A stretch of DNA of 20,562 bases, from positions 1 through 20,562 of the IMG/VR virus record IMGVR_UViG_3300020140_000008. One strand, given 5' to 3'. This document shows, piece by piece, positions 6,978-13,120 of this stretch. The DNA comes from a virus. The notes under the pieces were generated by a model, which was given only the letters and a program-made list of their open reading frames with translations, had not been told where the DNA came from and did not search any database. The position numbers and the translations under genes are program-made. Position 1 is the first letter of the stretch. Every line of letters begins with the position of its first letter.

Positions 6978-7148
6978 CTATTTGTAGTCTTTCTTACCGT
7001 AGTTAGCTTTGCTCTGAGGAGGCAGATTACGACAAGCACCAGCCTCTTTGTATGTGCGCATCTCTTGCTTTTGTTCTCTGTCCAGATAGATGTTATTGCG
7101 TGTAGCCATGTAACCATCCGGCTTATCTGATACATATTTAGCACCCAT
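6978..7148 (-). CDS. Small hypothetical protein
   Basis: 56 residues by hand translation, starting MGAKYVSDKPDGYMATRNN and ending QSKANYGKKDYK. It is rich in Lys, Tyr and Asn. ATG 7148 has GGAG 6 bases upstream (GGAGAGGATAATG). A slightly longer open frame overlaps here in another phase (6959-7144), but it has no ribosome binding site, so this frame is chosen. The stop is 9 bases before the next ATG. Unknown function. Confidence 0.6.
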   Translation of the reverse strand: MGAKYVSDKPDGYMATRNNIYLDREQKQEMRTYKEAGACRNLPPQSKANYGKKDYK

Positions 7149-7165
7149 TATCCTCTCCTAATTTT

Positions 7166-7381
7166 TTAGCCTTCTCTCATTGATTCAAAATGACTTACAA
7201 CCCAGTCAATAGCATCATTCTTTGATGCAAAATAATATTCCTGCTCATCTAAATCAATCTCATATTCGAGCTTAACCTCAAACTGCCTTAGCTCTATAGG
7301 TGGCCACCACACATGCCCCCAAATCTCAGCATCAGTGTAGAAAGTCCAATACTTATCACCCACCTTAAAGTCTTTACCCAT
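7166..7381 (-). CDS. Hypothetical protein, aromatic-rich
   Basis: 71 residues, beginning MGKDFKVGDKYWTFYTD, unusually rich in Trp, Tyr and Phe (WGHVWW), with alternating beta-like segments and a C-terminal helix containing KNDAIDWV. ATG 7381 overlaps the stop of the upstream mini-gene (TGATG); the TTG one codon earlier is less likely. Family not recognised. The pattern is reminiscent of small phage proteins carrying a beta-barrel followed by one helix. Confidence 0.65.
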   Translation of the reverse strand: MGKDFKVGDKYWTFYTDAEIWGHVWWPPIELRQFEVKLEYEIDLDEQEYYFASKNDAIDWVVSHFESMREG

Positions 7382-7494
7382 CAATATTTTCCACTCTTCT
7401 TAGGCATCTTCATAGTCTTAGGCTTTTCTAGTAGATGCTTCTCATGTTTGGCATGCGGGCTATCAGTCTTCTTTTCGGCTTTCTTCTTTATCAT
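7381..7494 (-). CDS. 37-residue Lys/His-rich mini-protein
   Basis: Hand translation gives MIKKKAEKKTDSPHAKHEKH then a Lys-rich end finishing KSGKY. It starts within the 3' end of the small terminase gene (32-base overlap, different frame) with GGGG 6 bases upstream, and its TGA overlaps the next ATG (TGATG). The tight coupling supports expression. The highly basic composition suggests nucleic-acid association. Function unknown. Confidence 0.5.
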   Translation of the reverse strand: MIKKKAEKKTDSPHAKHEKHLLEKPKTMKMPKKSGKY

Positions 7495-7912
7495 CTTTTA
7501 CCCCTATTCCGTCCAATTTATCCATTCTTTGACTTAATTCATTAAGCTGTGCATTCGAGCCGAAATATTTGTACCATCTTCGCTCAAGTAGCCACGCATC
7601 AGCTTGCCATCTTTCAGGTCTTTCGGCCACAATATCCATATGCTGCCTAACTTTTGTCATCTCAGCTTTCTTTAATGCCTCGGAAAACACAGCATAATCT
7701 GACAGCACTCCTTCCTTTTGATGCTTTCTGCCAATTTTAAGCCATTCATAGAGGGTGTCCTCACAGATACCATTAGCTTCAGCGGCCATCTCATAGGGAA
7801 TACGATGGGATATAGCATCAATGATAGATGCGCAACGTTCGGGGGTAAATTTCGATGGACGGCCTGTTGGCTCTGTCGCATATACTTTGGGAAGGTTCGG
7901 CAATCCAGCCAT
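7463..7912 (-). CDS. Terminase small subunit
   Basis: 149 residues. The N-terminal GRPSKFTPER is followed by a helix-turn-helix (about 24-65) with GICEDTLYEWL as recognition-type helix, then helical oligomerisation segments with AWLLERRW, and an acidic/basic tail. This matches the homeodomain-like small terminases that recognise the packaging site and load the large subunit. AAGGA lies 8 bases upstream of ATG 7912. It is separated from the large terminase by about 2 kb containing at least ten small genes, unlike the usual adjacent pair. Confidence 0.82.
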   Translation of the reverse strand: MAGLPNLPKVYATEPTGRPSKFTPERCASIIDAISHRIPYEMAAEANGICEDTLYEWLKIGRKHQKEGVLSDYAVFSEALKKAEMTKVRQHMDIVAERPERWQADAWLLERRWYKYFGSNAQLNELSQRMDKLDGIGVKDDKEESRKED

Positions 7913-7962
7913 ATCAGTAATCCTTTACTGTGTAAATATTTGTGCTTCCAAGTAAATTTATA

Positions 7963-8178
7963 CTATTTCCGACTACGCATTACAAGCATAATTACAAATA
8001 ATATTACAGTTTGAAAGCTATCTGCTGTCGATAGAAGTGTCTGAAATTCATTGTTATCAAGATTCCCATCTCGCAAAAAAGTAAATAGATTAGTCAGAAA
8101 CCCCAGAAACCCAAGCACTGTAGGTATAGACAACATCCTATGCGGCTGTGATACAAAATACTCCCATAGCTTTTTCAT
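7963..8178 (-). CDS. Putative holin (two TM segments)
   Basis: 71 residues with two hydrophobic segments, about residues 15-35 (MLSIPTVLGFLGFLTNLF) and 54-68 (QTVILFVIMLVM), separated by a polar loop and ending in a basic RSRK. Size, topology and position directly after the endolysin gene fit a class II holin, which would permeabilise the inner membrane at lysis. The start is ATG 8178 with GGAG 5 bases upstream; an in-frame start at 8205 lacks this and would overlap the endolysin gene. Family-level similarity was not tested. Confidence 0.68.
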   Translation of the reverse strand: MKKLWEYFVSQPHRMLSIPTVLGFLGFLTNLFTFLRDGNLDNNEFQTLLSTADSFQTVILFVIMLVMRSRK

Positions 8179-8188
8179 GCCTGCTCCT

Positions 8189-8599
8189 TTAGTCAATAAG
8201 CTCAAAATGCACTAAATCCTTAAAGCACTCATCTGTAATATCTTTGTCGCAATCCCAATCACCACCCCACCTAACAGCATGTGTGATCTTGCCATCATCT
8301 TTAAGCTTTTGTGCAAAAGCCATCACATACCCTGCAAACCAGTAAAATCCATTAATATTGCGCCAATCCAGAGGATAAGGGGACGCATCGACGGCCATGG
8401 ATGGCTGATGGTTGTGCTTACCATTAGGCCAATGCAGCTTAGTAGTTCCACTCTTAAAAGCTTTCTCTTGGTCTTCCTGATTACGATAACCCTCTAAAAT
8501 ACTACAGTCAAAATATTTAATAACTTCGTAAAACAGCGCCTGCAAATCAGGATGACACGTGGAGAGTCTCGAAAAAGATAGTTGCGAAAATGCGGGCAT
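8189..8599 (-). CDS. Endolysin, M15 L-alanyl-D-glutamate peptidase-like
   Basis: Cleaves the peptide stem of peptidoglycan at lysis. In the 136 residues, a GYRNQEDQEKAFKSG motif (37-51) precedes the zinc-binding H64-x6-D71 pair, and the third zinc ligand with general base is in DLVHFEL (D128, H131); RWGGDWD (110-116) is also typical of phage M15 enzymes. No signal peptide, consistent with holin-dependent release. It is the first gene of the late minus-strand operon. AAGGA lies about 9 bases before ATG 8599. Confidence 0.9.
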   Translation of the reverse strand: MPAFSQLSFSRLSTCHPDLQALFYEVIKYFDCSILEGYRNQEDQEKAFKSGTTKLHWPNGKHNHQPSMAVDASPYPLDWRNINGFYWFAGYVMAFAQKLKDDGKITHAVRWGGDWDCDKDITDECFKDLVHFELID

Positions 8600-8720
8600 A
8601 GTTAGCAGTCCTTATGACTTATAATCCAAATCAAAGATTAACTAGATAACAATCTGATATCAATACCCCTAGGATTCTGCATGCAAAATTAAATATATTT
8701 AAATATTTTTATTAAAAGTG

Positions 8721-8749
8721 TTGACACATAAATATAGGTGTGTTTAAAT
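8721..8749 (+). promoter_or_regulatory. Sigma70-type promoter for early plus genes
   Basis: A perfect -35 TTGACA (8721-8726), a 17-bp spacer and TTAAAT (8744-8749) form a convincing promoter, starting RNA about 25 bases upstream of the gene at 8782. It lies in the 8600-8781 gap between the late minus operon and the early plus genes. The rest of the gap is AT-rich. A minus-strand promoter for the late operon is expected there, but I see no good consensus; late promoters may need a phage activator. Confidence 0.65.
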
Positions 8750-8757
8750 ACATCATC

Positions 8758-8784
8758 ACTTAAATAAACGAGGAAATAAAAATG
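8758..8784 (+). repeat. Repeated gene leader, copy 1
   Basis: ACTTAAATAAACG, an AGGA ribosome binding site, then an A-rich spacer to the ATG. Copy 2, at 8973-8997, shares ACTTAAATAAACG and the following GGRAATAAA. A looser relative (ATAAATAAAGAGGAAATAAA) precedes the RHH gene at 12312-12331. The similarity extends beyond a ribosome binding site, suggesting leader duplication or a shared translational control element. Confidence 0.6.
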
Positions 8785-8958
8785 AAAGTACAGATACTTG
8801 AAGTAGAGAATGGCATTAGCACAGTGTTCCACACATTGACGATTGATAAGTTCATGACGATGACCAAGGCCATTGAGATATGCGCTAATCGTAACCGTCA
8901 ATTCGGTCATGAGAATAGGGCTTACATTCTTTCAACTCCAGCAGAGGTGGCGGCGTAA
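8782..8958 (+). CDS. Small hypothetical early protein
   Basis: 58 residues by hand translation, beginning MKVQILEVENGISTVFHTL and ending in a short Ala-rich tail. It has alternating beta and helix character with TIDKFMTMTKAIEICANRN as a likely helix. First gene after the TTGACA promoter, with AGGA 7 bases upstream of the ATG. No family recognised. Proteins at this position are often regulators or host-takeover factors, which is only a positional guess. Confidence 0.6.
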   Translation: MKVQILEVENGISTVFHTLTIDKFMTMTKAIEICANRNRQFGHENRAYILSTPAEVAA

Positions 8959-8972
8959 GCTGTCCAACCTTT

Positions 8973-8997
8973 ACTTAAATAAACGGGGAATAAAATG
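8973..8997 (+). repeat. Repeated gene leader, copy 2
   Basis: Second copy of the leader at 8758-8784: ACTTAAATAAACG is identical, followed by GGGGAATAAA in place of AGGAAATAAAA. It lies in the 36-base gap between two small early genes and ends at the ATG of the second. No separate promoter is evident upstream. Confidence 0.6.
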
Positions 8998-9303
8998 TTA
9001 GAAAGCAATAAAAACTATCCATTTGAGGTTCGCTATGTTGGCGCACCTTACGGACTAAACGAAGATGGGGAAATTGTTAGTAGGCACAAGACATATGCCA
9101 ATGCGGTATATGCATGTAACAACTTACAGGATAATCCGAGATATTACGGGGATAATAGCAGAATTGTGCATATGTCTAATACATATAGAGAAATAACAGA
9201 TCACATAGTTTATGAGCGAAGCCCTGGTGAATATACAGAGGCGGTAAGATATGTTTCGGGAAAATTGTTTGACTTAGTGAAAGAAAACGAGGTGATAGAA
9301 TGA
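8995..9303 (+). CDS. Hypothetical early protein
   Basis: 102 residues, soluble, mixed alpha/beta, with many aromatic residues (FEVRYVGAPYG, YYGDNSR). The N-terminal half looks like a small beta-rich fold containing a YANAVYACNNL helix, similar in feel to short phage proteins that reformat query-like repeats, but I do not recognise it. Strong ribosome binding site (GGGG) in the repeated leader. Its stop overlaps the next start by ATGA. Confidence 0.68.
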   Translation: MLESNKNYPFEVRYVGAPYGLNEDGEIVSRHKTYANAVYACNNLQDNPRYYGDNSRIVHMSNTYREITDHIVYERSPGEYTEAVRYVSGKLFDLVKENEVIE

Positions 9304-9518
9304 TTAATTTAGGACACGGTGTTGTTTTAGAAACATCTGCTGAGTTGAAAGAACACCAAAAATTCTTTGATGAAGAAGATAGTTGCAAATCAAAGAATTT
9401 TGACGAATATCCTTTATGGCTCACAACCGACTGCGGTGCAGATCCTAAAGGCTATTTCTCTGTTGAGGAATGCAAAGCTGATTTAGGTGAGGATTTTGAG
9501 CATTTACTGTGGCCATAA
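9300..9518 (+). CDS. Hypothetical acidic early protein
   Basis: 72 residues, strongly acidic (DEEDS, SVEECKADLGEDFEHLL), probably soluble. ATG 9300 overlaps the upstream stop by four bases, so the two are likely coupled. It ends 10 bases before the convergent VRR-NUC stop; I see no terminator hairpin in that gap. No family recognised. Confidence 0.62.
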   Translation: MINLGHGVVLETSAELKEHQKFFDEEDSCKSKNFDEYPLWLTTDCGADPKGYFSVEECKADLGEDFEHLLWP

Positions 9519-9528
9519 GAGAGACGTT

Positions 9529-9915
9529 TTAAATATCCAAAAGATATTCCTCAATAATCCTCTTACCATCAATCCACCCATAACAAAATTCAGCTGCATA
9601 CCCAAATGATCGCACAGTATCAATAAACGCTTGCTGTGCAATCCAGGTAGCAGTCTGCATCTGTGAAGGTGAATATTTCTTAGCACATTTAACTTCAATC
9701 CAAAGCCCGTGGTGCAACTTTGTAGGGAAGTAAATGAAAAGGTCGGGCACACCACGCTTTAACCCCATACGCTTAGAATTTAAGCCTTGTAGGGGTGTTC
9801 TCTTTCCCTCATTGTCATTTTTGCAGAATAAATCTTTGATTATCGGGTGATAACTCATCCACTTTACAAGAGCCATCTGTTCTGCTCGCTCGCTCATTGC
9901 TGATTGTGTCTTCAT
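9529..9915 (-). CDS. VRR-NUC domain nuclease
   Basis: A PD-(D/E)xK-superfamily nuclease domain often found alone in phages and thought to act on branched or recombining DNA. 128 residues: an early E-x-x-Q (AEQMALVKWM), a SKRMGLKRGVPDLFI segment with D58, then GLWIEVK with E74 and K76, and a following SPSQ motif. These residues complete the catalytic set. I choose ATG 9915, which has AAGGA 5 bases upstream, rather than 9930. It is the last gene of the replication operon. Confidence 0.88.
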   Translation of the reverse strand: MKTQSAMSERAEQMALVKWMSYHPIIKDLFCKNDNEGKRTPLQGLNSKRMGLKRGVPDLFIYFPTKLHHGLWIEVKCAKKYSPSQMQTATWIAQQAFIDTVRSFGYAAEFCYGWIDGKRIIEEYLLDI

Positions 9916-9994
9916 CAGGTTCCTTATCATGATAGAGCTTCTTAAGCAGCTCTTTTGCAGCTTCCTTGTCTGCTAAATTTACAGTTTTTCTCAT
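9815..9994 (-). CDS. Possible 59-residue protein overlapping VRR-NUC
   Basis: Hand translation from ATG 9994 gives MRKTVNLADKEAAKELLKKL followed by an acidic stretch and a polar end. It begins 3 bases after the stop of the upstream gene and fills the otherwise empty 9916-9997 gap, but its last 100 bases overlap the nuclease gene in another frame and its ribosome binding site is weak. It may be a real coupled gene or a chance frame. Confidence 0.38.
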   Translation of the reverse strand: MRKTVNLADKEAAKELLKKLYHDKEPDEDTISNERASRTDGSCKVDELSPDNQRFILQK

Positions 9995-9997
9995 TCT

Positions 9998-10309
9998 TCA
10001 ATCCACACAACGGTAATTAATAAAGGGCTTGTTATATACAGCCTTTGTTTCTATCTCACGTTTGGCCTCTCGTGCAAGCCTACTTTTCTCCTCCTGATAA
10101 CTTTCGGTTTTTCCGTTAGCATAGTCTGGTAAACCAGATTTTGCCCAAAGCTCCGTATGAGCCTCCAGAGAAGAGATTTCTATTAACCCTTGCATCATGT
10201 CAGATTTATCGAGATCGTTCAATAGGCGAGTGCTAATGAGCTTTGGCGATACTCCTAACTTGATTCCTAGGCTGAATAGAATCTTTTTGCATTCATCTGG
10301 GGTTTTCAT
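9998..10309 (-). CDS. Hypothetical protein of replication operon
   Basis: 103 residues, beginning MKTPDECKKILFSLGIKLGV. The N-terminal part is helical and the centre is charged with KSRLAREAKREIE, a probable helix. Its ATG overlaps the stop of the P-like gene (TAATG), so it is co-translated with the helicase loader. Not recognised; a replication accessory role is suggested only by position. Confidence 0.68.
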   Translation of the reverse strand: MKTPDECKKILFSLGIKLGVSPKLISTRLLNDLDKSDMMQGLIEISSLEAHTELWAKSGLPDYANGKTESYQEEKSRLAREAKREIETKAVYNKPFINYRCVD

Positions 10310-11007
10310 TACTTGCTACCAAGAAGCTTTTTCATAGCTGCGAGAGATTCCTCTCGACCAAGGCTTCTGTATTCAGGCATCACGATATTATCTTGCTTCT
10401 CTACCTCTTCAGTTACATGTGTTTTGTCTTCCATCATTTTGTCTATGTCTTTGAGATTTCCGTTGAGGTAATCACGTGTAGCTATAGCGTAATACGCCTC
10501 AAACGCCTTCTTAGAGTCAATAGCGGACATGGTTCGATACTGGAATGACCCAATTTGCCTAATGACATGCCGTATAACAAGGTCAATGCGTTTGTCTTCA
10601 TGCTTGTAAATGGAAAATTGGGCGTTCATTTGGATTGATATTGCATGGGCTTCAAGAGGTGATGGGAATCCAAGGCTCTCAAGGGAAGGTTTGCACCATT
10701 CCAGAAATTGTCCTAATTGAGGGGGCCTTCCCCATTTGTGCTTCTCTGTTTGGTTTAGAGCATGTTGAATATGTGATTTGGTTTTTAAGTTGTGTTTGGT
10801 AAAGGCGAGAGTCCACTGGAGTTTTTCTGCGTTCTCTCTTTCAGCGTCAGCATAAAGAGCGTCATATTCTCTGCACAGTAATGCAAACTTGATGAAAACC
10901 TGATCGACAAGTTGAGAACACGCTGGATCAAGAGTATTTTTTTCTATCTTTTCTTCTCTAGCGGAGTCCAGGAATGCTAAATTCGTTATATCAGCAATAT
11001 GTTTCAT
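10309..11007 (-). CDS. Lambda P-like replication protein (helicase loader)
   Basis: Brings the host DnaB helicase to the phage origin through the initiator protein. The 232 residues resemble the replication P family: an N-terminal VDQVFIKFALLCREYDALY segment, a helical middle, W-x-RPPQLGQFLEWCKPS at about 92-107, LGFPSPLEAHA, and a long C-terminal helical part containing YYAIATRDYLNG. It starts inside the end of the O-like gene (17-base overlap) and its stop overlaps the next ATG, the classical O-P arrangement. Assigned by pattern and context. Confidence 0.8.
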   Translation of the reverse strand: MKHIADITNLAFLDSAREEKIEKNTLDPACSQLVDQVFIKFALLCREYDALYADAERENAEKLQWTLAFTKHNLKTKSHIQHALNQTEKHKWGRPPQLGQFLEWCKPSLESLGFPSPLEAHAISIQMNAQFSIYKHEDKRIDLVIRHVIRQIGSFQYRTMSAIDSKKAFEAYYAIATRDYLNGNLKDIDKMMEDKTHVTEEVEKQDNIVMPEYRSLGREESLAAMKKLLGSK

Positions 11008-11758
11008 TGCATTCCCCTAGTATCCTATCTCCAGCAATCTGCTTAAATGATTTATATTTTGTCGATTTGGAAATATTTTGTATTGATATAGCGTCCTTCC
11101 ATCCCTCCTCTCTAAGATATTTCGAAGGATTTCGTATGTAACCATCAAGAAACATGCGATCAAGTTCAATTTGCTGCTTAAGCTTTGGAATAATTTGATC
11201 GACTATTTTCGATAACTTATTTTTTTTCCAGAATCGCCAGCAAACTCCTTCCGATTTTTTTATGGGATATAAATTCCAGAATTCCTGAAATTCAGGAGAA
11301 GTTTCCAAAGGGGACATATAGGGGTTATATGTTTCTTTTATTTGTTTAGATCTATTATTTGTTGTAGGTGGTTTTTCCAGAATGTGGATTTTCAGTAATG
11401 TGGAGTTTTCTCCAGAAGACGGGTTTTCAGGAACATGGGTATATGTAGGCTGAACTTCGTTATATAGCGTGGTTTCCCAGCGGGTTACTCTTCCAAGTTT
11501 ATCTTTTATTGCGACAGTTTTTATTAATCCCATAAGTTTTAATTCTGAGAGTCTAGCGCGAATATAATCACGACCCTTTTCGAATCTATTTTGTAGATTA
11601 GTTTCTGATATTTCCCAGTAGCTAGGCTTGGATGCGAGATAGACATAAATGCCTAAAGCACCGGGATCTTTTATGGCGTCAAGGGTCTTGTTTAGGAATG
11701 TAGTAAACGGGGAACCACAATGTTTTAAAATATGTGGTGTATTTTTTATAATGCTCAT
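10991..11758 (-). CDS. Lambda O-like replication initiator
   Basis: Origin-binding protein. 255 residues: an N-terminal winged helix-turn-helix (about 20-100) with ALGIYVYLASKPSYWEISE and ARLSELKLMGLIKTV, a low-complexity linker (about 100-150) whose DNA contains the probable origin, and a C-terminal domain with FWNLYPIKKSEG, then YIRNPSKYLREEGWKDAI. This domain order is typical of phage initiators. It is followed directly by the P-like gene. The ribosome binding site is weak (GTAGG further upstream), but ATG 11758 is the only sensible start. Confidence 0.85.
   Translation of the reverse strand: MSIIKNTPHILKHCGSPFTTFLNKTLDAIKDPGALGIYVYLASKPSYWEISETNLQNRFEKGRDYIRARLSELKLMGLIKTVAIKDKLGRVTRWETTLYNEVQPTYTHVPENPSSGENSTLLKIHILEKPPTTNNRSKQIKETYNPYMSPLETSPEFQEFWNLYPIKKSEGVCWRFWKKNKLSKIVDQIIPKLKQQIELDRMFLDGYIRNPSKYLREEGWKDAISIQNISKSTKYKSFKQIAGDRILGECNETYC
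11283..11439. other. Candidate replication origin inside the O-like gene
   Basis: Four imperfect repeats of TTTTC-x-CAG-x-AA-x-x-GG lie at 11372-11439 on the plus strand; on the coding strand the core reads CTG-x-AAAA. Their CAG cores are spaced 15, 20 and 15 bp, giving two pairs. Downstream on the coding strand is an AT-rich tract (11326-11365) and then a perfect 15-bp palindrome, TCCTGAAATTCAGGA (11283-11297), which contains the same CCTGAAA core in both orientations. In phage lambda the order inside gene O is likewise iterons, AT-rich tract, palindrome. Function is inferred. Confidence 0.55.
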
Positions 11759-11923
11759 ATATAATTACCTACTGAGTTTGGATGCTCTTGCCGTAAACTT
11801 GCCAAAACATGGCATCCGGTTGTATAAGATTGATTGCAAACTTGGCGGGATGAAATCAATCGCGAATTTGATTATGTGCCAGGGTGGGGAACAATGATGT
11901 CACCCACTCAGCAACTTTTGTAA
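11759..11923. promoter_or_regulatory. Non-coding gap with dyads upstream of the O-like gene
   Basis: 165 bases with no convincing gene. It holds GATTGATT (11828-11835) and AATCAATC (11854-11861) as an 8-bp inverted repeat with an 18-base spacer, a TGCCA/TGGCA dyad (11801-11815), and a repeated CTTGCC word. It may carry an operator or an attenuator controlling the replication genes. I see no strong promoter consensus for the minus strand. A plus-strand open frame crosses it but lacks a ribosome binding site. Confidence 0.4.
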
Positions 11924-12196
11924 TTATGCCTTATCTCCGTAACGAAGTCTTCCCCTTAAATCACAAGCAAGACCAATTGCATCATGTAAAGCTTTAAGAA
12001 TAATCACCTCATCATAGAGCCTACGTGTTATATACTGCGTAAGACCCGCGCACTTTTCTTCGTCTTTATCTTGTCCAAAATATTCATTTTCAAAATTGTG
12101 TACTTGAAGAAAAAACATTTGAAGCGCATGGTTATGACCCCTGTGTATTTCTTGAAGCGCGCCCGAAGTTTCATCAAGAATGTTTTCGTTGTTCAT
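11924..12196 (-). CDS. Hypothetical helical protein, first of replication operon
   Basis: 90 residues, helical and acidic in the N-terminal two-thirds, with ARG-rich end (DLRGRLRYGDKA). AGGTG lies 5 bases upstream of ATG 12196. It is divergent from the RHH regulator gene, sharing the 12197-12331 control region, and is separated from the O-like gene by a 165-base gap. It might be a small regulator of the replication operon, but no DNA-binding motif is evident. Confidence 0.65.
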   Translation of the reverse strand: MNNENILDETSGALQEIHRGHNHALQMFFLQVHNFENEYFGQDKDEEKCAGLTQYITRRLYDEVIILKALHDAIGLACDLRGRLRYGDKA

Positions 12197-12252
12197 TTTT
12201 ACACCTAAAAATTAATCCAAACCTATAATAGCAAATTATGTCCACAAAAGAA

Positions 12253-12298
12253 AAGAAAATATTTCTTATTGATGTTGCAATATTAAAAATGTTATGAT
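12253..12298 (+). promoter_or_regulatory. Promoter and operator-like palindrome before RHH gene
   Basis: TTGATG (12269-12274) and TATGAT (12293-12298), with an 18-bp spacer, form a plausible promoter for the long plus-strand operon. Directly upstream is the palindrome AAGAAA-ATA-TTTCTT (12253-12267), which could be an operator for the RHH protein encoded just downstream or an UP-like element. The 12197-12331 gap also contains CTATAATAG at 12223-12231, of uncertain role. Confidence 0.55.
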
Positions 12299-12331
12299 AT
12301 CTTTATATTTATAAATAAAGAGGAAATAAAA

Positions 12332-12514
12332 ATGCAGAAGATAGAAAACCCAAAGCAGCACCAGATTGTAAGCTGTAGAATGGATAAGGATTCATGGTTT
12401 GATTTGAAGTTAATAGCGCTGTCAGCAGGCATAAGTATGGGGGATATAATTAGAGGTTGTCTTGATAAATATATCAAAGCAAACAAGGGTAAAGTGAGAA
12501 TAAGCAATGAGTGA
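12332..12514 (+). CDS. Ribbon-helix-helix (Arc/CopG-like) DNA-binding protein
   Basis: 60 residues. A single strand QIVSCRM (about 11-17) is followed by helix A (DSWFDLKLIALSAG) and, after the G-[IV]-S turn, helix B (MGDIIRGCLDKYIKA). This is the ribbon-helix-helix plan, which binds DNA as a dimer with the strand in the major groove. As the first gene of the long plus operon, beside a palindrome upstream and a large dyad downstream, it is probably an autoregulator. AGGA lies 8 bases upstream in a leader like those at 8758 and 8973. Confidence 0.75.
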   Translation: MQKIENPKQHQIVSCRMDKDSWFDLKLIALSAGISMGDIIRGCLDKYIKANKGKVRISNE

Positions 12515-12530
12515 GAAGTAAAACAAGATT

Positions 12531-12562
12531 GTGAGATAACTGAGCGTAATCGGTTATCTCAC
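12531..12562. promoter_or_regulatory. 10-bp perfect dyad between RHH gene and next gene
   Basis: GTGAGATAAC (12531-12540) and GTTATCTCAC (12553-12562) are perfect complements around a 12-base loop. There is no U-tract after it on the plus strand, so a simple terminator is unlikely. As DNA it could be an operator for the RHH protein encoded 17 bases upstream. As RNA it would form a stable hairpin 27 bases before the next start codon, compatible with attenuation, RNA protection or processing. Confidence 0.55.
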
Positions 12563-12589
12563 GGTACATAAATCCATACGGAGGATAAA

Positions 12590-13120
12590 ATGAACAAAAC
12601 TAGTTTAGCGTACAATATTAACAAAAAGCAACAAGGCTCATCATGGATTGATGAGATTAAGCCTAAAATGGCACTCAAGGGAGTGGCTACAATGAGTCAT
12701 GGAGAAAACGTTTACTCTTACGCAGAAGAGCTGGTTGCGAATTTTGCAACCTATGACAAAAATGATGACAGATATTATTTAAATCTGTTTTCTATTCCTG
12801 AATATGCCCAAGATGAATTGTCTCGACTATATATAGAACACAATGACAGAGAAATAAACGAGTGTGTCTATGGCGATGACTTCACTATCAATAACAACTA
12901 CACCTGTGCGCTTCTTGCAATGCTTCAAGACAATTGCCAGGAGACCCGCGATAATTTTGCAGATGTAGTGCGAAAGAACATCCTTATTTACTTTGAAGAA
13001 TCCCTGCAATTGTTGCTGAACGAAGCATGTGAGAACTATCTTCATAAAATGAATAATGAGCAAGGATTATACGCCTATCAAGACATGGAAAATGGAGATA
13101 CATTATGGAGAGGTTACTGA
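12590..13120 (+). CDS. Hypothetical early protein
   Basis: 176 residues, acidic and probably all-helical in the second half. N-terminal SSWIDEIKPKMALKG is followed by a central VYSYAEELVANFATYD and a Cys-containing C-terminal part. GGAGG precedes ATG 12590 by 5 bases. It immediately precedes genes for a second unknown protein, the Sak4-like ATPase and SSB, so a role in recombination or DNA metabolism is possible. No motif recognised. Confidence 0.7.
   Translation: MNKTSLAYNINKKQQGSSWIDEIKPKMALKGVATMSHGENVYSYAEELVANFATYDKNDDRYYLNLFSIPEYAQDELSRLYIEHNDREINECVYGDDFTINNNYTCALLAMLQDNCQETRDNFADVVRKNILIYFEESLQLLLNEACENYLHKMNNEQGLYAYQDMENGDTLWRGY

Noticed and set aside
6959-7144. 61-residue minus-strand open frame
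   Set aside because: It overlaps a 56-residue frame (6978-7148) with a proper GGAG site and normal composition; this one lacks a ribosome binding site and has an unnatural sequence.
8600-8720. Minus-strand late promoter
   Set aside because: Several weak hexamers exist (for example TTGATA with TAATCT), but none is convincing enough to list.
11649-11897. Plus-strand open frame across the O-like gene start and the following gap
   Set aside because: No ribosome binding site and half of it is antisense to the O-like gene; the gap looks regulatory.
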